From assembly GCA_019638385.1 (NCBI GenBank), contig JAHBTW010000029.1, positions 1 through 42,941 of the forward strand: a stretch of 42,941 nucleotides of DNA. The letters run 5' to 3'. Under the pieces are notes generated by a model that saw only the letters and a list, made by a program, of their open reading frames with translations, was not told the DNA's origin and ran no database searches. Position numbers and translations under genes: made by a program. Origin of the DNA: Saprospiraceae bacterium (GTDB lineage Bacteria > Bacteroidota > Bacteroidia > Chitinophagales > Saprospiraceae). Of the stretch, positions 26,960 to 36,070 are shown piece by piece; position 1 is the stretch's first letter; each line of letters starts with the position of its first letter.

Positions 26960-27565
26960 TCACTCAAGGAATATATGTTTTATTTCGTCGCGAAGGCGCC
27001 AGGTCGCCTCCTCCAAACTTGCTCCGAATGCAAATATACCCTCTTCATGGCCTGCTGTGACGAAAATTTTGGTTCGGCGCAAATCGGTTTCCCGCAATAG
27101 GCGCACGATCTCTCCGGCCATTTCCGGGCTGCCGTAGGTCACTTCGGCGCGGGCGGTGGGGATGCGGTGCAGCAGCCGGCGCCACAACTCCCGGTGGTGA
27201 GCATGTATCACGGCGCACACTTCCGGGCATTCGCCGTAAATGGCGGCATGGCTCATGGATTCGGAAGAAGCCACCACAGGGCCTTCGCACACAACCGTAT
27301 TACGCTCCGGGTCGGCAGATTGCACCACGCAATAATGCCGGGCATCCAACTCCGGCAAGTCCCCGGTAGCAGAACCGCTGATGAGAAACCGCCCCCCGGC
27401 ATCGAGCCGCACGCTGATGTTGCCGTATCCGATGCCGTCGGGATAAGCGCCGATGAGACCGAGCCGGTACACCTCAGTCCTCCAACGATTGATTTCCTCA
27501 ATCTGCTCGTAGGGCAGTGCCGGAGCGGCAGTCCAATGCGGCTTGAATTTGATATATCCCTCCAT
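26960..27565 (-). CDS. Class II aldolase/adducin family protein, probable methylthioribulose-1-phosphate dehydratase
   Basis: 201 residues. GNISVRL, SESMSH (Glu102), HAHH (His121 and His123) and TAGHEEG (His173) give the catalytic glutamate and three zinc-binding histidines of the class II aldolase fold. It follows mtnA with a single base between stop and start. A dehydratase step (MtnB) is exactly what follows MtnA in methionine salvage, so the MtnB role is a good inference. Fuculose-phosphate-type aldolases share the same motifs and cannot be excluded on sequence alone. Confidence 0.8.
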   Translation of the reverse strand: MEGYIKFKPHWTAAPALPYEQIEEINRWRTEVYRLGLIGAYPDGIGYGNISVRLDAGGRFLISGSATGDLPELDARHYCVVQSADPERNTVVCEGPVVASSESMSHAAIYGECPEVCAVIHAHHRELWRRLLHRIPTARAEVTYGSPEMAGEIVRLLRETDLRRTKIFVTAGHEEGIFAFGASLEEATWRLRDEIKHIFLE

Positions 27566-27566
27566 G

Positions 27567-28760
27567 TTATTTTGGGAAAAGCCTGCGCAGCCCCTCCTCG
27601 GAAGCCGGGCACACCCCGCGTTCGGTGATGATGGCCGTGACCAGGCGGGCCGGCGTCACATCGAAGGCAAAATTAGCGGCAGGACTATGTTCGGGATAAA
27701 TACGCACTTCCTTTACGGCATCGCCGTCGGCGCCTTCCATGAAGCGGAGTTCGTGCGCATCGCGCTGTTCTATTTCAATGTCGCGCAGGCCGTTACAGCT
27801 ATTCCAATCAATGCTGGAAGAGGGGGCGGCAACGTAAAAAGGAATGCCGTTGTCGAAGGCGGCGAGCGCTTTGAGGTATGTACCGATTTTGTTGGCCACA
27901 TCGCCGCAGCGCGTGGTGCGGTCGGTGCCGGTGATGAGTAGGTCCACGAGGCCGTGCTGCATCAAGTGGCCGCCGGTGTTATCGGCTATGACCGTGTGGG
28001 GTACGCCGCGCTGCGCCAGTTCGAAGGCGGTGAGGCGTGCGCCCTGATTGCGGGGCCGCGTTTCGTCCACCCATACATGCACGGGAATGCCGTTTTCATG
28101 TGCCAGATAAATGGGCGCGGTGGCGGTGCCGTATTCGATGCAGGCCAAATAACCGGCATTGCAATGCGTGAGTATGTTGACGGGGGCGCCGTTTTTAGCT
28201 TTCGCCAAATCTGCTATGAAGGGCAGCCCGTGTTCACCGATGGCCCGGCAGGCGGCAATGCTTTCTTCGGCGAGGATTTGGGCGGTTTGCAGGGCAGCGG
28301 CGATTCGGGCACTGCGGTCGGGCGCAGCGAGAATGGCCGTTGCGGAGCGTTTCAGTGCGGCGAACAAATCCACGGCAGTAGGGCGGGTGACGGCGAGGCT
28401 TTGTTGTGCCTGATGGTAATACCCGACGATGTCGCTGCCGGTTTCCGCGCAAGCGGCCAGATACATGCCATAAGCGGCCGTTACTCCAATGAGCGGCGCG
28501 CCGCGCACCTGCATATCGCGGATAGCCGAGGCGGCGTCCGCTGCGGTGAGCAGGTCGTTCATCATGACATCAAAAGGCAGTTTGCGCTGATCGAGCACCT
28601 GTACAATGCAGTCGTTGCCGGGGTGGAGGCGGATGGTCGGGAGCGGCCTGTTTAGCGGAACTCCGTTCCGCTCTTGCAAAGGCTCATTCAGTGGAACTCC
28701 GTTCCGCTCCTGCACAGGATCGGCAGCCGGAACAATTGGACGTAACGGATTGGAAGGCAT
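27567..28760 (-). CDS. mtnA: S-methyl-5-thioribose-1-phosphate isomerase
   Basis: 397 residues. VRGAPLIGV (85-93), the catalytic Cys200 in THCNAG and Asp280 in GTDRTTRCGDVANKIGTY identify MtnA/eIF2B-alpha-like isomerase. It converts methylthioribose-1-phosphate to the ribulose form in methionine salvage. The N-terminus is odd: residues 17-40 are two copies of a 12-residue unit Q-E-R-N-G-V-P-L-N-(E/R)-P-L, encoded by tandem palindromic DNA. The normal MtnA sequence only starts after it (about residue 45). The stop lies 1 base before the aldolase gene and the start 10 bases after the gene upstream, so the three genes are one operon. Confidence 0.93.
   Translation of the reverse strand: MPSNPLRPIVPAADPVQERNGVPLNEPLQERNGVPLNRPLPTIRLHPGNDCIVQVLDQRKLPFDVMMNDLLTAADAASAIRDMQVRGAPLIGVTAAYGMYLAACAETGSDIVGYYHQAQQSLAVTRPTAVDLFAALKRSATAILAAPDRSARIAAALQTAQILAEESIAACRAIGEHGLPFIADLAKAKNGAPVNILTHCNAGYLACIEYGTATAPIYLAHENGIPVHVWVDETRPRNQGARLTAFELAQRGVPHTVIADNTGGHLMQHGLVDLLITGTDRTTRCGDVANKIGTYLKALAAFDNGIPFYVAAPSSSIDWNSCNGLRDIEIEQRDAHELRFMEGADGDAVKEVRIYPEHSPAANFAFDVTPARLVTAIITERGVCPASEEGLRRLFPK
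28654..28708 (-). repeat. Tandem palindromic repeat within the mtnA 5' coding region
   Basis: AGCGGAAC-TCC-GTTCCGCT (28654-28672) is a perfect 8-bp palindrome. The next copy (28690-28708, with one change, AGTGGAAC) lies exactly 36 bp later. Being a multiple of three, the insertion keeps the mtnA frame and encodes 12 residues per unit. Confidence 0.85.
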
Positions 28761-28770
28761 GGGCAGGCGA

Positions 28771-29424
28771 TTATCGAATCAAAAACTCATTCTGTGGGCG
28801 CTTCTCGTAGGTATATTCTTCGATCTCGTTGTCCCATTTTTCTTTTTTGTCATTGCGCCTGGCGGGCCACACCACGATCCGGCGCACTTTTTTATTCCAG
28901 CCGTTGGTATGGCCCAGCAGCAGCCAGTTGGTAAAATATTCCATATTGTCTTCGGCCCATTTAGTAAGGGTGGCCATGCGGCGTTGCAGGCGATTTTTTT
29001 GGCGTTTGTCGCTGAGTTCAAAAAGCACCAGTCGGTTTTGGCTGTCCACGCCGACGAGGTCGGCACATATCCGCGAGCGGGGTACGGTCACATCCGCGCC
29101 GAGAAAGGTGATATCGGTCCCGAATGGCGTCTTGTAAGCACCCTGAAAGGACTCGCGAATGATCCAGGTTTGGAGCTGGCGTTTTTCGGTATTTCTGCCG
29201 GAGGCTTTGAGCGCGCGCTTGCCCTGAAGTACCTGTTTGAGGATGCGTTCGGCGCCGTTCTCCGTGCCGATGCGGCGGATGCCCTGTTGCGGCGTCATGG
29301 GATTGGTGGAGAGCAGCGAGATAGATTTTTCAGCAGCCGTGAACACAAGTCGGTTGAAAACCAAGTCTTTGAAGTGCCGGTCGTTCAGCGTCCGGGCTAA
29401 GCGGTGAAATCGGTATGCATCCAT
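28771..29424 (-). CDS. Unknown protein with PD-(D/E)XK nuclease-like core
   Basis: 217 residues. The segment CADLVGVDSQNRLVLFELSDKRQKNRLQRRM resembles the Asp...Glu-x-Lys strand pair of restriction-endonuclease-like folds: Asp in ADLVGVD and Glu in FELSDK. The usual E-x-K is E-L-S here, so it may be inactive or use Lys two residues on. No other motif is recognised. It is the first gene of the mtnA operon, 10 bases upstream; a link to methionine salvage is unexplained. Confidence 0.5.
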   Translation of the reverse strand: MDAYRFHRLARTLNDRHFKDLVFNRLVFTAAEKSISLLSTNPMTPQQGIRRIGTENGAERILKQVLQGKRALKASGRNTEKRQLQTWIIRESFQGAYKTPFGTDITFLGADVTVPRSRICADLVGVDSQNRLVLFELSDKRQKNRLQRRMATLTKWAEDNMEYFTNWLLLGHTNGWNKKVRRIVVWPARRNDKKEKWDNEIEEYTYEKRPQNEFLIR

Positions 29425-29456
29425 TATTTTGTTTTTAGCTGTCTGACCAGACTGGA

Positions 29457-29464
29457 CAAAGTTA
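29457..29464 (-). promoter_or_regulatory. Possible -7 box (TAACTTTG) for the mtnA operon
   Basis: On the minus strand TAACTTTG matches TAnnTTTG, 33 bases before the ATG at 29424. No clear -33 element is visible at the usual distance. Confidence 0.4.
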
Positions 29465-29573
29465 ATGATTACTGATGTATCCGGTGGGTTCTATCTGTAT
29501 AAAAGTCAATTATCGGAGCGCCTAATCTTGCACGCATTTCCTACTTTTATCCCACACAATCGGCATTGCCATT

Positions 29574-31190
29574 ATGGAGGAAGAAATTTACGACTACATC
29601 GTCATCGGCTCCGGTTTCGGAGGCAGTGTGTCGGCCATGCGGCTGGCGGAGAAAGGATACAAGGTATTGGTATTGGAAAAAGGGAAACGCTATTCGGCCC
29701 GCGATTTTCCGCGCAGCAACTGGCAGTTGCGCAAGTTCCTCTGGGCGCCGCTGCTGCGCTGTTTCGGCATACAACAACTCACTTTTTTCCGCGAGGTGTT
29801 TGTGCTCAGCGGGGTAGGCGTAGGCGGCGGCAGCCTCGTATATGCCAACACCCTGCTCACCCCGCCCGATGCTTTTTTTGAAAATCCGCGTTGGGCACGG
29901 TTCCGCGACTGGAAAAGCGCGCTGGCGCCTTTTTACGCGAAAGCGAAATTTATGCTCGGCGCCGCCCCCTCCCGCCACGACTATGAAGACGACCGCCTGC
30001 TGGCAGAGGTGGCGCAGGAAATGGGGCGCGGCCATACCTACAAGGGCGTGGATGTGGGCGTGTATTACGGCGACACCCAACAACCGACCGATCCTTACTT
30101 CAAAGGGCTGGGACCGCAGCGCAAAGGCTGTGTGGAATGCGCCGGCTGTATGGTCGGCTGCCGGCACGACGCCAAAAACACCTTGGACAAAAACTACCTC
30201 TGGTTTGCAGAACAGTTCGGCGCGCAAATACGCCCCGAAACACAAGCCGACCGCATTCGCTTCGACGACGACACCTTATTATATACAGTGGAAACGCGCA
30301 GCAGCACCGCCTGGGGCAAAGGCCGTCGCCGGAGCTTCCGGGCGCGCGGCATCGTGTTCAGCGCCGGCGTGTTGGGGACCATGCAGCTCCTGCTTTCGCA
30401 AAAGTACGGCCATGGCACGTTGCCCCGCCTTTCGGATACGCTGGGCGAAAACCTGCGCACCAACTCGGAATCGCTGTGCGGCGTGGCCGATGCCGACCGC
30501 AAGCTCAACTACGGCGTGGCCATCAGTTCCGGGTTTTACCCCGATGAACACACGCATGTGGAGTTGGTGAAATTTCCCGACAAGTCGGGCGCTATGCTGC
30601 GCCTCGGCTCCCTGGCCGCCGACGGCGAGCACCCGCAGGTGCGCCTGCTCAAGTGGGCCGGCTCGTTCTTTTTGCATCCGCTCAAAGCGCTGCGCATATT
30701 TTTTTCTACCAATTTGCCGCGCCGGGCGGTCATTTTGCTGGTGATGCAAACGCTCGATAATTCCATGCGCATGATCTGGAAAAAAGGATGGTTCGGCAGC
30801 GGCATTGCCATAGACAATAGCGCCGAAGGCCACCAAAGAGTGCCCGCTTATATTCCCTCGGGGCAGGACGTCATGCACCGGTTTGCTGCCAAAGTCAACG
30901 GCACCGCTATAAATTCTCTGCCCGAAATTGTCTTCAACATGTCGTCCACCGCGCACATCATCGGGGGTTGCCAGATGGGCGCCGATGCCTCTGAAGGTGT
31001 TGTAAACGAACGATTTGAAGCCTTCGGCTATCCCAATATGTACATTTTGGACGGCTCCATAGTGCCGGCCAATTTGGGTGTCAACCCAAGTCTTACCATT
31101 ACAGCGCTGAGCGAATACGCCATGGCCCAGATTCCGGCCAGGCCGGGTGCGGCCGTGCGCAGCCTGGAGGAGATGTTGGCGGATTCCTGA
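29574..31190 (+). CDS. GMC-family FAD-dependent oxidoreductase (cholesterol oxidase-like)
   Basis: 538 residues. The FAD-binding site G-S-G-F-G-G-S (12-18), FVLSGVGVGGGSLVYAN (76-92) and the C-terminal SSTAHIIGGCQMGADASEGVV ... NPSLTITALSEYAM mark the cholesterol-oxidase branch of GMC oxidoreductases. A cysteine group C186-x2-C189-x2-C192-x3-C196, followed by RHDAKNTLDKNYL, is shared by a subset of this branch and could bind an iron-sulfur cluster. It probably oxidises a sterol-like or other hydroxylated hydrophobic compound in the cytoplasm. No signal peptide. It stands alone, divergent from the mtn operon. Confidence 0.85.
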   Translation: MEEEIYDYIVIGSGFGGSVSAMRLAEKGYKVLVLEKGKRYSARDFPRSNWQLRKFLWAPLLRCFGIQQLTFFREVFVLSGVGVGGGSLVYANTLLTPPDAFFENPRWARFRDWKSALAPFYAKAKFMLGAAPSRHDYEDDRLLAEVAQEMGRGHTYKGVDVGVYYGDTQQPTDPYFKGLGPQRKGCVECAGCMVGCRHDAKNTLDKNYLWFAEQFGAQIRPETQADRIRFDDDTLLYTVETRSSTAWGKGRRRSFRARGIVFSAGVLGTMQLLLSQKYGHGTLPRLSDTLGENLRTNSESLCGVADADRKLNYGVAISSGFYPDEHTHVELVKFPDKSGAMLRLGSLAADGEHPQVRLLKWAGSFFLHPLKALRIFFSTNLPRRAVILLVMQTLDNSMRMIWKKGWFGSGIAIDNSAEGHQRVPAYIPSGQDVMHRFAAKVNGTAINSLPEIVFNMSSTAHIIGGCQMGADASEGVVNERFEAFGYPNMYILDGSIVPANLGVNPSLTITALSEYAMAQIPARPGAAVRSLEEMLADS

Positions 31191-31194
31191 AACC

Positions 31195-32619
31195 TTACTT
31201 CCGTTTCCCCAACTGCTCCAACAACCAGTTCCGCTCTTTGGAGGTAAGCGGGTTAGCCTGGAGGATTTCCTCTTTCAGTTTGTTTTTTTGCTCCTGATCG
31301 TAGGGGTTGGTGCGCAGGAGCTTTTTGGTGAGTTGTACCAAGTTGGAAAAGAAGGCTTTGTGGTAGGCCATCACCTTTTTACGCGTCATGTAGGTGCGAG
31401 TGGCTTCCAGAAGCGATTCGAGTGAGTCGGTCATGTTTTGCTCATAGAACATCTTCATCAACAGTGCTTTGGAGCGCAAATTGATGAGCATGTCGTCGTA
31501 GTCGGCGGTATTGAGCAGGAGCATAGCCTGGCCGTATTCGCGCTTTTCATACAAAAGCAAGGCCCGGCTAAAGTGTACGAAGTTGTCTTTGTGGGTTTCC
31601 TCCAAAAAGTCCTGATATGACTCAATGAAAGACTCGGCCCACTCAAATTCGGAAAGCGTGAGGGCGATCATGATCACGTTGAGGAAAGTCCATCTGGAAA
31701 TAGTGTCGTTTTCAATCAGCAGACGCTCTTCGAAGCCCTTGCGATATAATTCAAACGCCTCTCGAATAAAGGCTTCCGCTCCAGCATTCATGCGCGCAAT
31801 GCAATAGTTGATAGCCATGAGGTAGATGTCGCGGGCTTCAGAAGAAGGGAAAAGATGGGCGCCGGTCAGTATTTTTTGTTTGAGTTGATCGAAGTGTTCC
31901 GACTGGTCCCGCTCGGTGAGCGCCCGGTAGCCGTAATAATATATACCGATGGCCGGCTCGTCGAGCCATTGTTTTTGCTCTACATATTGCAGCGCTTCCT
32001 GCAGGAGCTTCATGTCGTATTCGGCTTTATATACAGCCTGGTGGGCGAGCATGAGGCAGGCTTGCCGGAGTTTGTCGGCCATAAAACTGCGGTCGAGCGC
32101 TTCCGACATTTCGGTGAGGTTGAGCGGCATGGCGCGTTGTTTCTGCTTTTCGCTCAGAAAGGCGTATTGCTCTCGCTGCAGGAGGTATTCGTTGCGCAAA
32201 TAGTAGGCGTTTCGGTGCGGTACGCTTTCCTGCAATTCCTCCGCTTGCCGGAATGCTTTTTGGTACAACTTGTCCAACTGCCGCTGGCGAAACACCCGCG
32301 CCAGATCGAGCCGCCGCCGCACTTCATCCGACTGGCTTTCTTCGTACACCAAAAAATCCTCTACTGCCTTGAGCAGAAAGTGTACCGCTTGCCGGAGTCG
32401 GGCATCGTCGTAGGGTTGATCGGGGAAAATCTTAACAAACACCCGCTCCTTTTGCAGGAATTTTTCCTGTTCCAAATGCGCACCGCTCATGAGATAATCG
32501 TATAATTGTACCGTGTCTTCCCGTTGATTGTGCGCCGGCGACAAAAGCCACTTTCGGCACTTTCGGGACTCGGCTGGAGAAAACGTCCTTAAAATGACAA
32601 TGATATTGCTATTTTCCAT
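31195..32619 (-). CDS. Unknown helical-repeat protein
   Basis: Start at 32619 (MENSNIIVILRTFSPAESRKCRKWL), 474 residues. It is almost wholly alpha-helical, with spaced A/L/Y patterns like degenerate tetratricopeptide repeats (YYYGYRALTERDQ, RALLLYEKREYGQAMLLLNTADYDD). No signal peptide, membrane segment or catalytic motif is seen. It is convergent with the GMC gene, 4 bases apart. Similar long helical cytoplasmic proteins of unknown role are common in Saprospiria (family impression, not proven here). Confidence 0.65.
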   Translation of the reverse strand: MENSNIIVILRTFSPAESRKCRKWLLSPAHNQREDTVQLYDYLMSGAHLEQEKFLQKERVFVKIFPDQPYDDARLRQAVHFLLKAVEDFLVYEESQSDEVRRRLDLARVFRQRQLDKLYQKAFRQAEELQESVPHRNAYYLRNEYLLQREQYAFLSEKQKQRAMPLNLTEMSEALDRSFMADKLRQACLMLAHQAVYKAEYDMKLLQEALQYVEQKQWLDEPAIGIYYYGYRALTERDQSEHFDQLKQKILTGAHLFPSSEARDIYLMAINYCIARMNAGAEAFIREAFELYRKGFEERLLIENDTISRWTFLNVIMIALTLSEFEWAESFIESYQDFLEETHKDNFVHFSRALLLYEKREYGQAMLLLNTADYDDMLINLRSKALLMKMFYEQNMTDSLESLLEATRTYMTRKKVMAYHKAFFSNLVQLTKKLLRTNPYDQEQKNKLKEEILQANPLTSKERNWLLEQLGKRK

Positions 32620-32831
32620 TTGACTATATCTTCTTTTTTTCAACAAACGGATGCGAATCAATTTTGTTTTACTACATTGAAAATCAAGTTATAAATGAAA
32701 TAATAACTTTTCTTATCGCTCAAAAAAGGATTGTTTTTTTTCAATTATGCCCTTAATATGTTCTTGTGTTTGGCGGAAAGTGGGAGCATCTTTGTATCGC
32801 ATTCGGAAATGACCTACACAAAAACGAACTC

Positions 32832-35756
32832 ATGAAAAGAAGAGAGGCTGAAATGAAGCAAATGACGCCCGGCGGCAAATGGCTGCTGATGGGGTTATTG
32901 AGCTTAGTTTCTCTTCTGTCTGCCAACGGGCAGGGCCGGGTTTTGTATTTCGGCGGAAACGGCGAAGATCAAGGCCAGGCAATCATCCAAACGGTGGATC
33001 ACGGGTATGTTTTAGTGGGCTTTAGCGAATCCTACGGCGGAGATAACGATCTCGACGTATATGTGGTACGGACTGATGTAGATGGAAAGCTCGTCTGGTT
33101 TGATGTTTATGACGAAGGTTTTATCGAACACGGTTACGACGTAATTGAAACTGCGGATCAAGGCTTGTTGATTGTAGGAGATATTTTCAACACCATCCAG
33201 GATTTCCCCGGCAATGCCAATGTTTATCTGCTTCGCTTGGACAAGCGCGGCAGGATGTTGTGGAGCAAGCAGTTCGAAACCACCGCTTTCGCACAGGGCT
33301 TGGCTATATGCGCCGCTCCCGGAGGCGGCTACGCCATCATCGGCAGAACCAAAAACACGACGAACGGAAGAGACGATATCCTTCTTATTCGCGTGGATGA
33401 GAACGGTAACGAACTCTGGACGCGCTCCTACGGCACCGATGCCGATGACAGAGGCACCGCCATCGTACCGATGGGCGACGGTTTCGCTTTCACCGGTTAT
33501 GCCGATAACCAACTCGGCGGTTTCGGCAACGACATCATCCTTTACAGGGTAGATGCACAAGGCGAAGTCGTCTGGATGGAAGTTTTCGGTACCGCCGGCA
33601 ATGAAGAAGCGCACGACTTGCTGCTCTCTGCCGAGGGCAATTTGGTGATAACCGGCAGCATCAACGATTACAACGATGCGTTCGTAGCCAAATACACGCC
33701 CAACGGCAACCTGATGTGGACCAAATCATTAGGCGGCCCATTCGGAGATGAAGCTTTTTCCATCGTTGAATTGGCCGATCTCAGCCTCGTCATCGCCGGT
33801 CGCACCGAAACCAGCCCGTCCAATACGGACATCCTGCTGGCTAAGCTGGACAAAAACGGCAACCTGATATGGTTCCGCTCTTTGGGCGATGCCAACCGGC
33901 TCGAAACGGCAGAAGGTCTTACAGCAACCCAATCAGGCGGTTTTGCCATCGCCGGATACAATGCACGGGAGGTGATTTTCTTCAACGACTTGTTGATGTA
34001 CCACACCGATGATCAGGGAAATACCATATCGAATCACATTTCGGGTAAAGTATTTCGCGATCAGGGCAGTTGCCAACTCGATCCTACCGATACCCCGCTT
34101 GAGGGGTGGTTGGTAAGAGCACAGCGGACCGGCGGCGGCACTTTCTTCGGCTCTACGGATGCAGACGGTAACTACGACATACTGGTTGACACGGGCACTT
34201 ATCAGGTCACTTTGCTGCCCCGCGCATCCGAATACTGGCAGAGTTGTGCTCCCGGAGGCTTTTTTACCAACCTGAGCACCTTCTACGATACGGCGTATTT
34301 GGACTTTCCGGTGTTTCCGGCCATCAATTGCTCCTACCTCGAAACTCATGTGACGGCCCCTTACCTGCAATACTGCTCGCAGGTAGAGTTCACCGTAAAC
34401 TACGAGAATCTGGGACCCGCCACCGGCGAGAATGCTTACATAGAGGTTACGCTCGGCAATACGCTGAATTTCATCTCCTCCAGCATTCCCGGCACTGTCT
34501 TAGGCAACACGATCACGTTCGACATCGGAGATGTGCCGAGTACTTCGGGCGGAAGTTTCAGCCTGCTTACTTCGGTTCCCTGCGACGGCATTCTGGTCGG
34601 TTCGGCCGCATTGATAAGCGCCCGCATTTTTCCCAATACGCCGTGTGTGAATCCCGATCCCAACTGGGACGGCTCCAGCATCATGGTGGCAGCACAGTGT
34701 GAAACCGACTCGATCCGCTTTTTCCTTCGGAATACCGGAACAGGCGACATGAGCGATCCGAAAGATTACATCATCATTGAAGATCAGGTGCTCTTGTTTC
34801 AGGAATCGTATCAGTTGGAATCCGGATTTGATCTGGAAATAACCTTACCTGCAAACGGTTCAACTTATCGAATCATCGCAGAACAATCGGAGTTTCATCC
34901 CGGGAAGAGTTATCCGACCCTCGCAGTGGAAGGATGCACAGAAGGGGGTACTTATACAACGGGTCAGGTGACCCAGTTTCCTGAAGACGATCAGGATCCG
35001 TTCATTGACATTCATGTTCAGGAAATAGTCGGTTCCGAAATATTACCAGCCGAATTGAGAGGCTATCCCAAAGGCTACGGGGACTCGTCCCTAATCGCTC
35101 AAAATACCGATATTACTTACGTCCTGTTTTTCGCCAATACAGGAACCGACACCGTCAACCGTATCGTTATCCGCGATACTTTGTCCACCCTCCTCGACCC
35201 CACGAGCATCGTGCCGGGCAGCAGCAGTCACCCTTGCCGCTGGGAGGTTACAGGCGAAGGCATTCTTCGGATAACATTCGATGACGTACAACTTTTACCG
35301 GGTGGCAGCGCTGCCGATCCGGAGAGCCGTGGGTATGTAACATTCTCCGTATCCCAAAAACCGAACATTCCCTTCGGCTCTGTTATCGAACACCGCGCTG
35401 CCCTCTTCTTTGATTACTACGCGCCGCAAGTCACCAATGAGGTGATACACAGAGTCGGTCAGTTCCCACAGTTTTTGGTGGTATCCATCGAAAACCCGGA
35501 CTTACCCGCAGGCGTAGAAATAAATGTTTTTCCGAATCCGTTTAGAGAGGCCGCCGTTTTTGAGGTGAAAGGAATGGAGTTGCAAGCGGCCGAATTGACC
35601 ATCTTCGACGCGAACGGACGGATTGTGGAAAGACTTGAGTTCTTTGGAAATCGATTGGAGTATCAACCTAAAAACCGAATGAGTTCGGGAGCGTATTTCT
35701 ACCTCCTGAAATCGGAGGGCCGCCTGATTAGCAGCGGAAAGATTTTGGTACGATAA
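32832..35756 (+). CDS. Secreted multidomain repeat protein with T9SS sorting domain
   Basis: Start at 32832 (MKRREAEMKQMTPGG; 32853 also possible), 974 residues. The signal segment is WLLMGLLSLVSLLSANGQ. Residues ~37-393 hold about seven ~50-residue propeller-like repeats of the form GG-x-G-x-D-x-(G/A)-xAI-x-(G)-Y-x-(I/L)-x-G-x-T/S ... D-x-x-G-x-x-x-W. A SdrD/carboxypeptidase-regulatory-like domain follows (402-466: ISGKVFRDQGSCQLD). Next come immunoglobulin-like DUF11-type domains and a conserved FFANTGTDTVNRIVIRDTL ... FFDYYAPQVTNEVIHRV domain (about 755-873, DUF7619-like). The T9SS type A sorting domain is at 895-974 (NVFPNPF ... GKILVR). It is likely a cell-surface or extracellular structural or adhesive protein. 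Confidence 0.82.
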   Translation: MKRREAEMKQMTPGGKWLLMGLLSLVSLLSANGQGRVLYFGGNGEDQGQAIIQTVDHGYVLVGFSESYGGDNDLDVYVVRTDVDGKLVWFDVYDEGFIEHGYDVIETADQGLLIVGDIFNTIQDFPGNANVYLLRLDKRGRMLWSKQFETTAFAQGLAICAAPGGGYAIIGRTKNTTNGRDDILLIRVDENGNELWTRSYGTDADDRGTAIVPMGDGFAFTGYADNQLGGFGNDIILYRVDAQGEVVWMEVFGTAGNEEAHDLLLSAEGNLVITGSINDYNDAFVAKYTPNGNLMWTKSLGGPFGDEAFSIVELADLSLVIAGRTETSPSNTDILLAKLDKNGNLIWFRSLGDANRLETAEGLTATQSGGFAIAGYNAREVIFFNDLLMYHTDDQGNTISNHISGKVFRDQGSCQLDPTDTPLEGWLVRAQRTGGGTFFGSTDADGNYDILVDTGTYQVTLLPRASEYWQSCAPGGFFTNLSTFYDTAYLDFPVFPAINCSYLETHVTAPYLQYCSQVEFTVNYENLGPATGENAYIEVTLGNTLNFISSSIPGTVLGNTITFDIGDVPSTSGGSFSLLTSVPCDGILVGSAALISARIFPNTPCVNPDPNWDGSSIMVAAQCETDSIRFFLRNTGTGDMSDPKDYIIIEDQVLLFQESYQLESGFDLEITLPANGSTYRIIAEQSEFHPGKSYPTLAVEGCTEGGTYTTGQVTQFPEDDQDPFIDIHVQEIVGSEILPAELRGYPKGYGDSSLIAQNTDITYVLFFANTGTDTVNRIVIRDTLSTLLDPTSIVPGSSSHPCRWEVTGEGILRITFDDVQLLPGGSAADPESRGYVTFSVSQKPNIPFGSVIEHRAALFFDYYAPQVTNEVIHRVGQFPQFLVVSIENPDLPAGVEINVFPNPFREAAVFEVKGMELQAAELTIFDANGRIVERLEFFGNRLEYQPKNRMSSGAYFYLLKSEGRLISSGKILVR

Positions 35757-35775
35757 TCATAATCCCAACTACTAT

Positions 35776-35799
35776 GGTTCCCTGCTTCGGCAGGGAACC
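35776..35799 (+). terminator. Very stable UUCG hairpin after the T9SS gene
   Basis: GGTTCCCTGC (35776-35785), loop TTCG, then GCAGGGAACC (35790-35799): a perfect 10-bp stem with a C(UUCG)G tetraloop, 20 bases past the stop. With no T run it may protect the mRNA 3' end rather than terminate. Confidence 0.55.
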
Positions 35800-35919
35800 T
35801 CTACACTCCAAAAGGGAGCGCAGAAGGTAGAAGGGTACAAGCAAGAAATGAACAGTTTTGTTTAAAGATTAGGTCGTCTTATTTTTTTTCATGAGATTAT
35901 GATTTGTTATTAGCGAGAG

Positions 35920-35950
35920 GCCGTACCATGAGTGGTACGGCTTTTTTTTT
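35920..35950 (+). terminator. Intrinsic terminator
   Basis: GCCGTACCA (35920-35928), loop TGAG, TGGTACGGC (35933-35941), then nine Ts. A classical rho-independent terminator, 160 bases after the T9SS gene stop. Confidence 0.85.
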
Positions 35951-36063
35951 GCCTGTACCCTTGCAAACAACAAAACAGATACCATTTACGGGGCTTCCGG
36001 AAAAAGGTTACAGCGGCAGTGGTTTTTTTTGAAAATAAACCAGCCTGAGCTGTATCAAAACAC
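35951..36063. other. Left flank of the IS1-family element
   Basis: 113 bp with no gene and no CRISPR repeat. The last bases before the element (TCAAAACAC) do not match the right flank (AAAAGCTGA), so there is no target duplication. Confidence 0.5.
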
Positions 36064-36070
36064 GGTAGTG

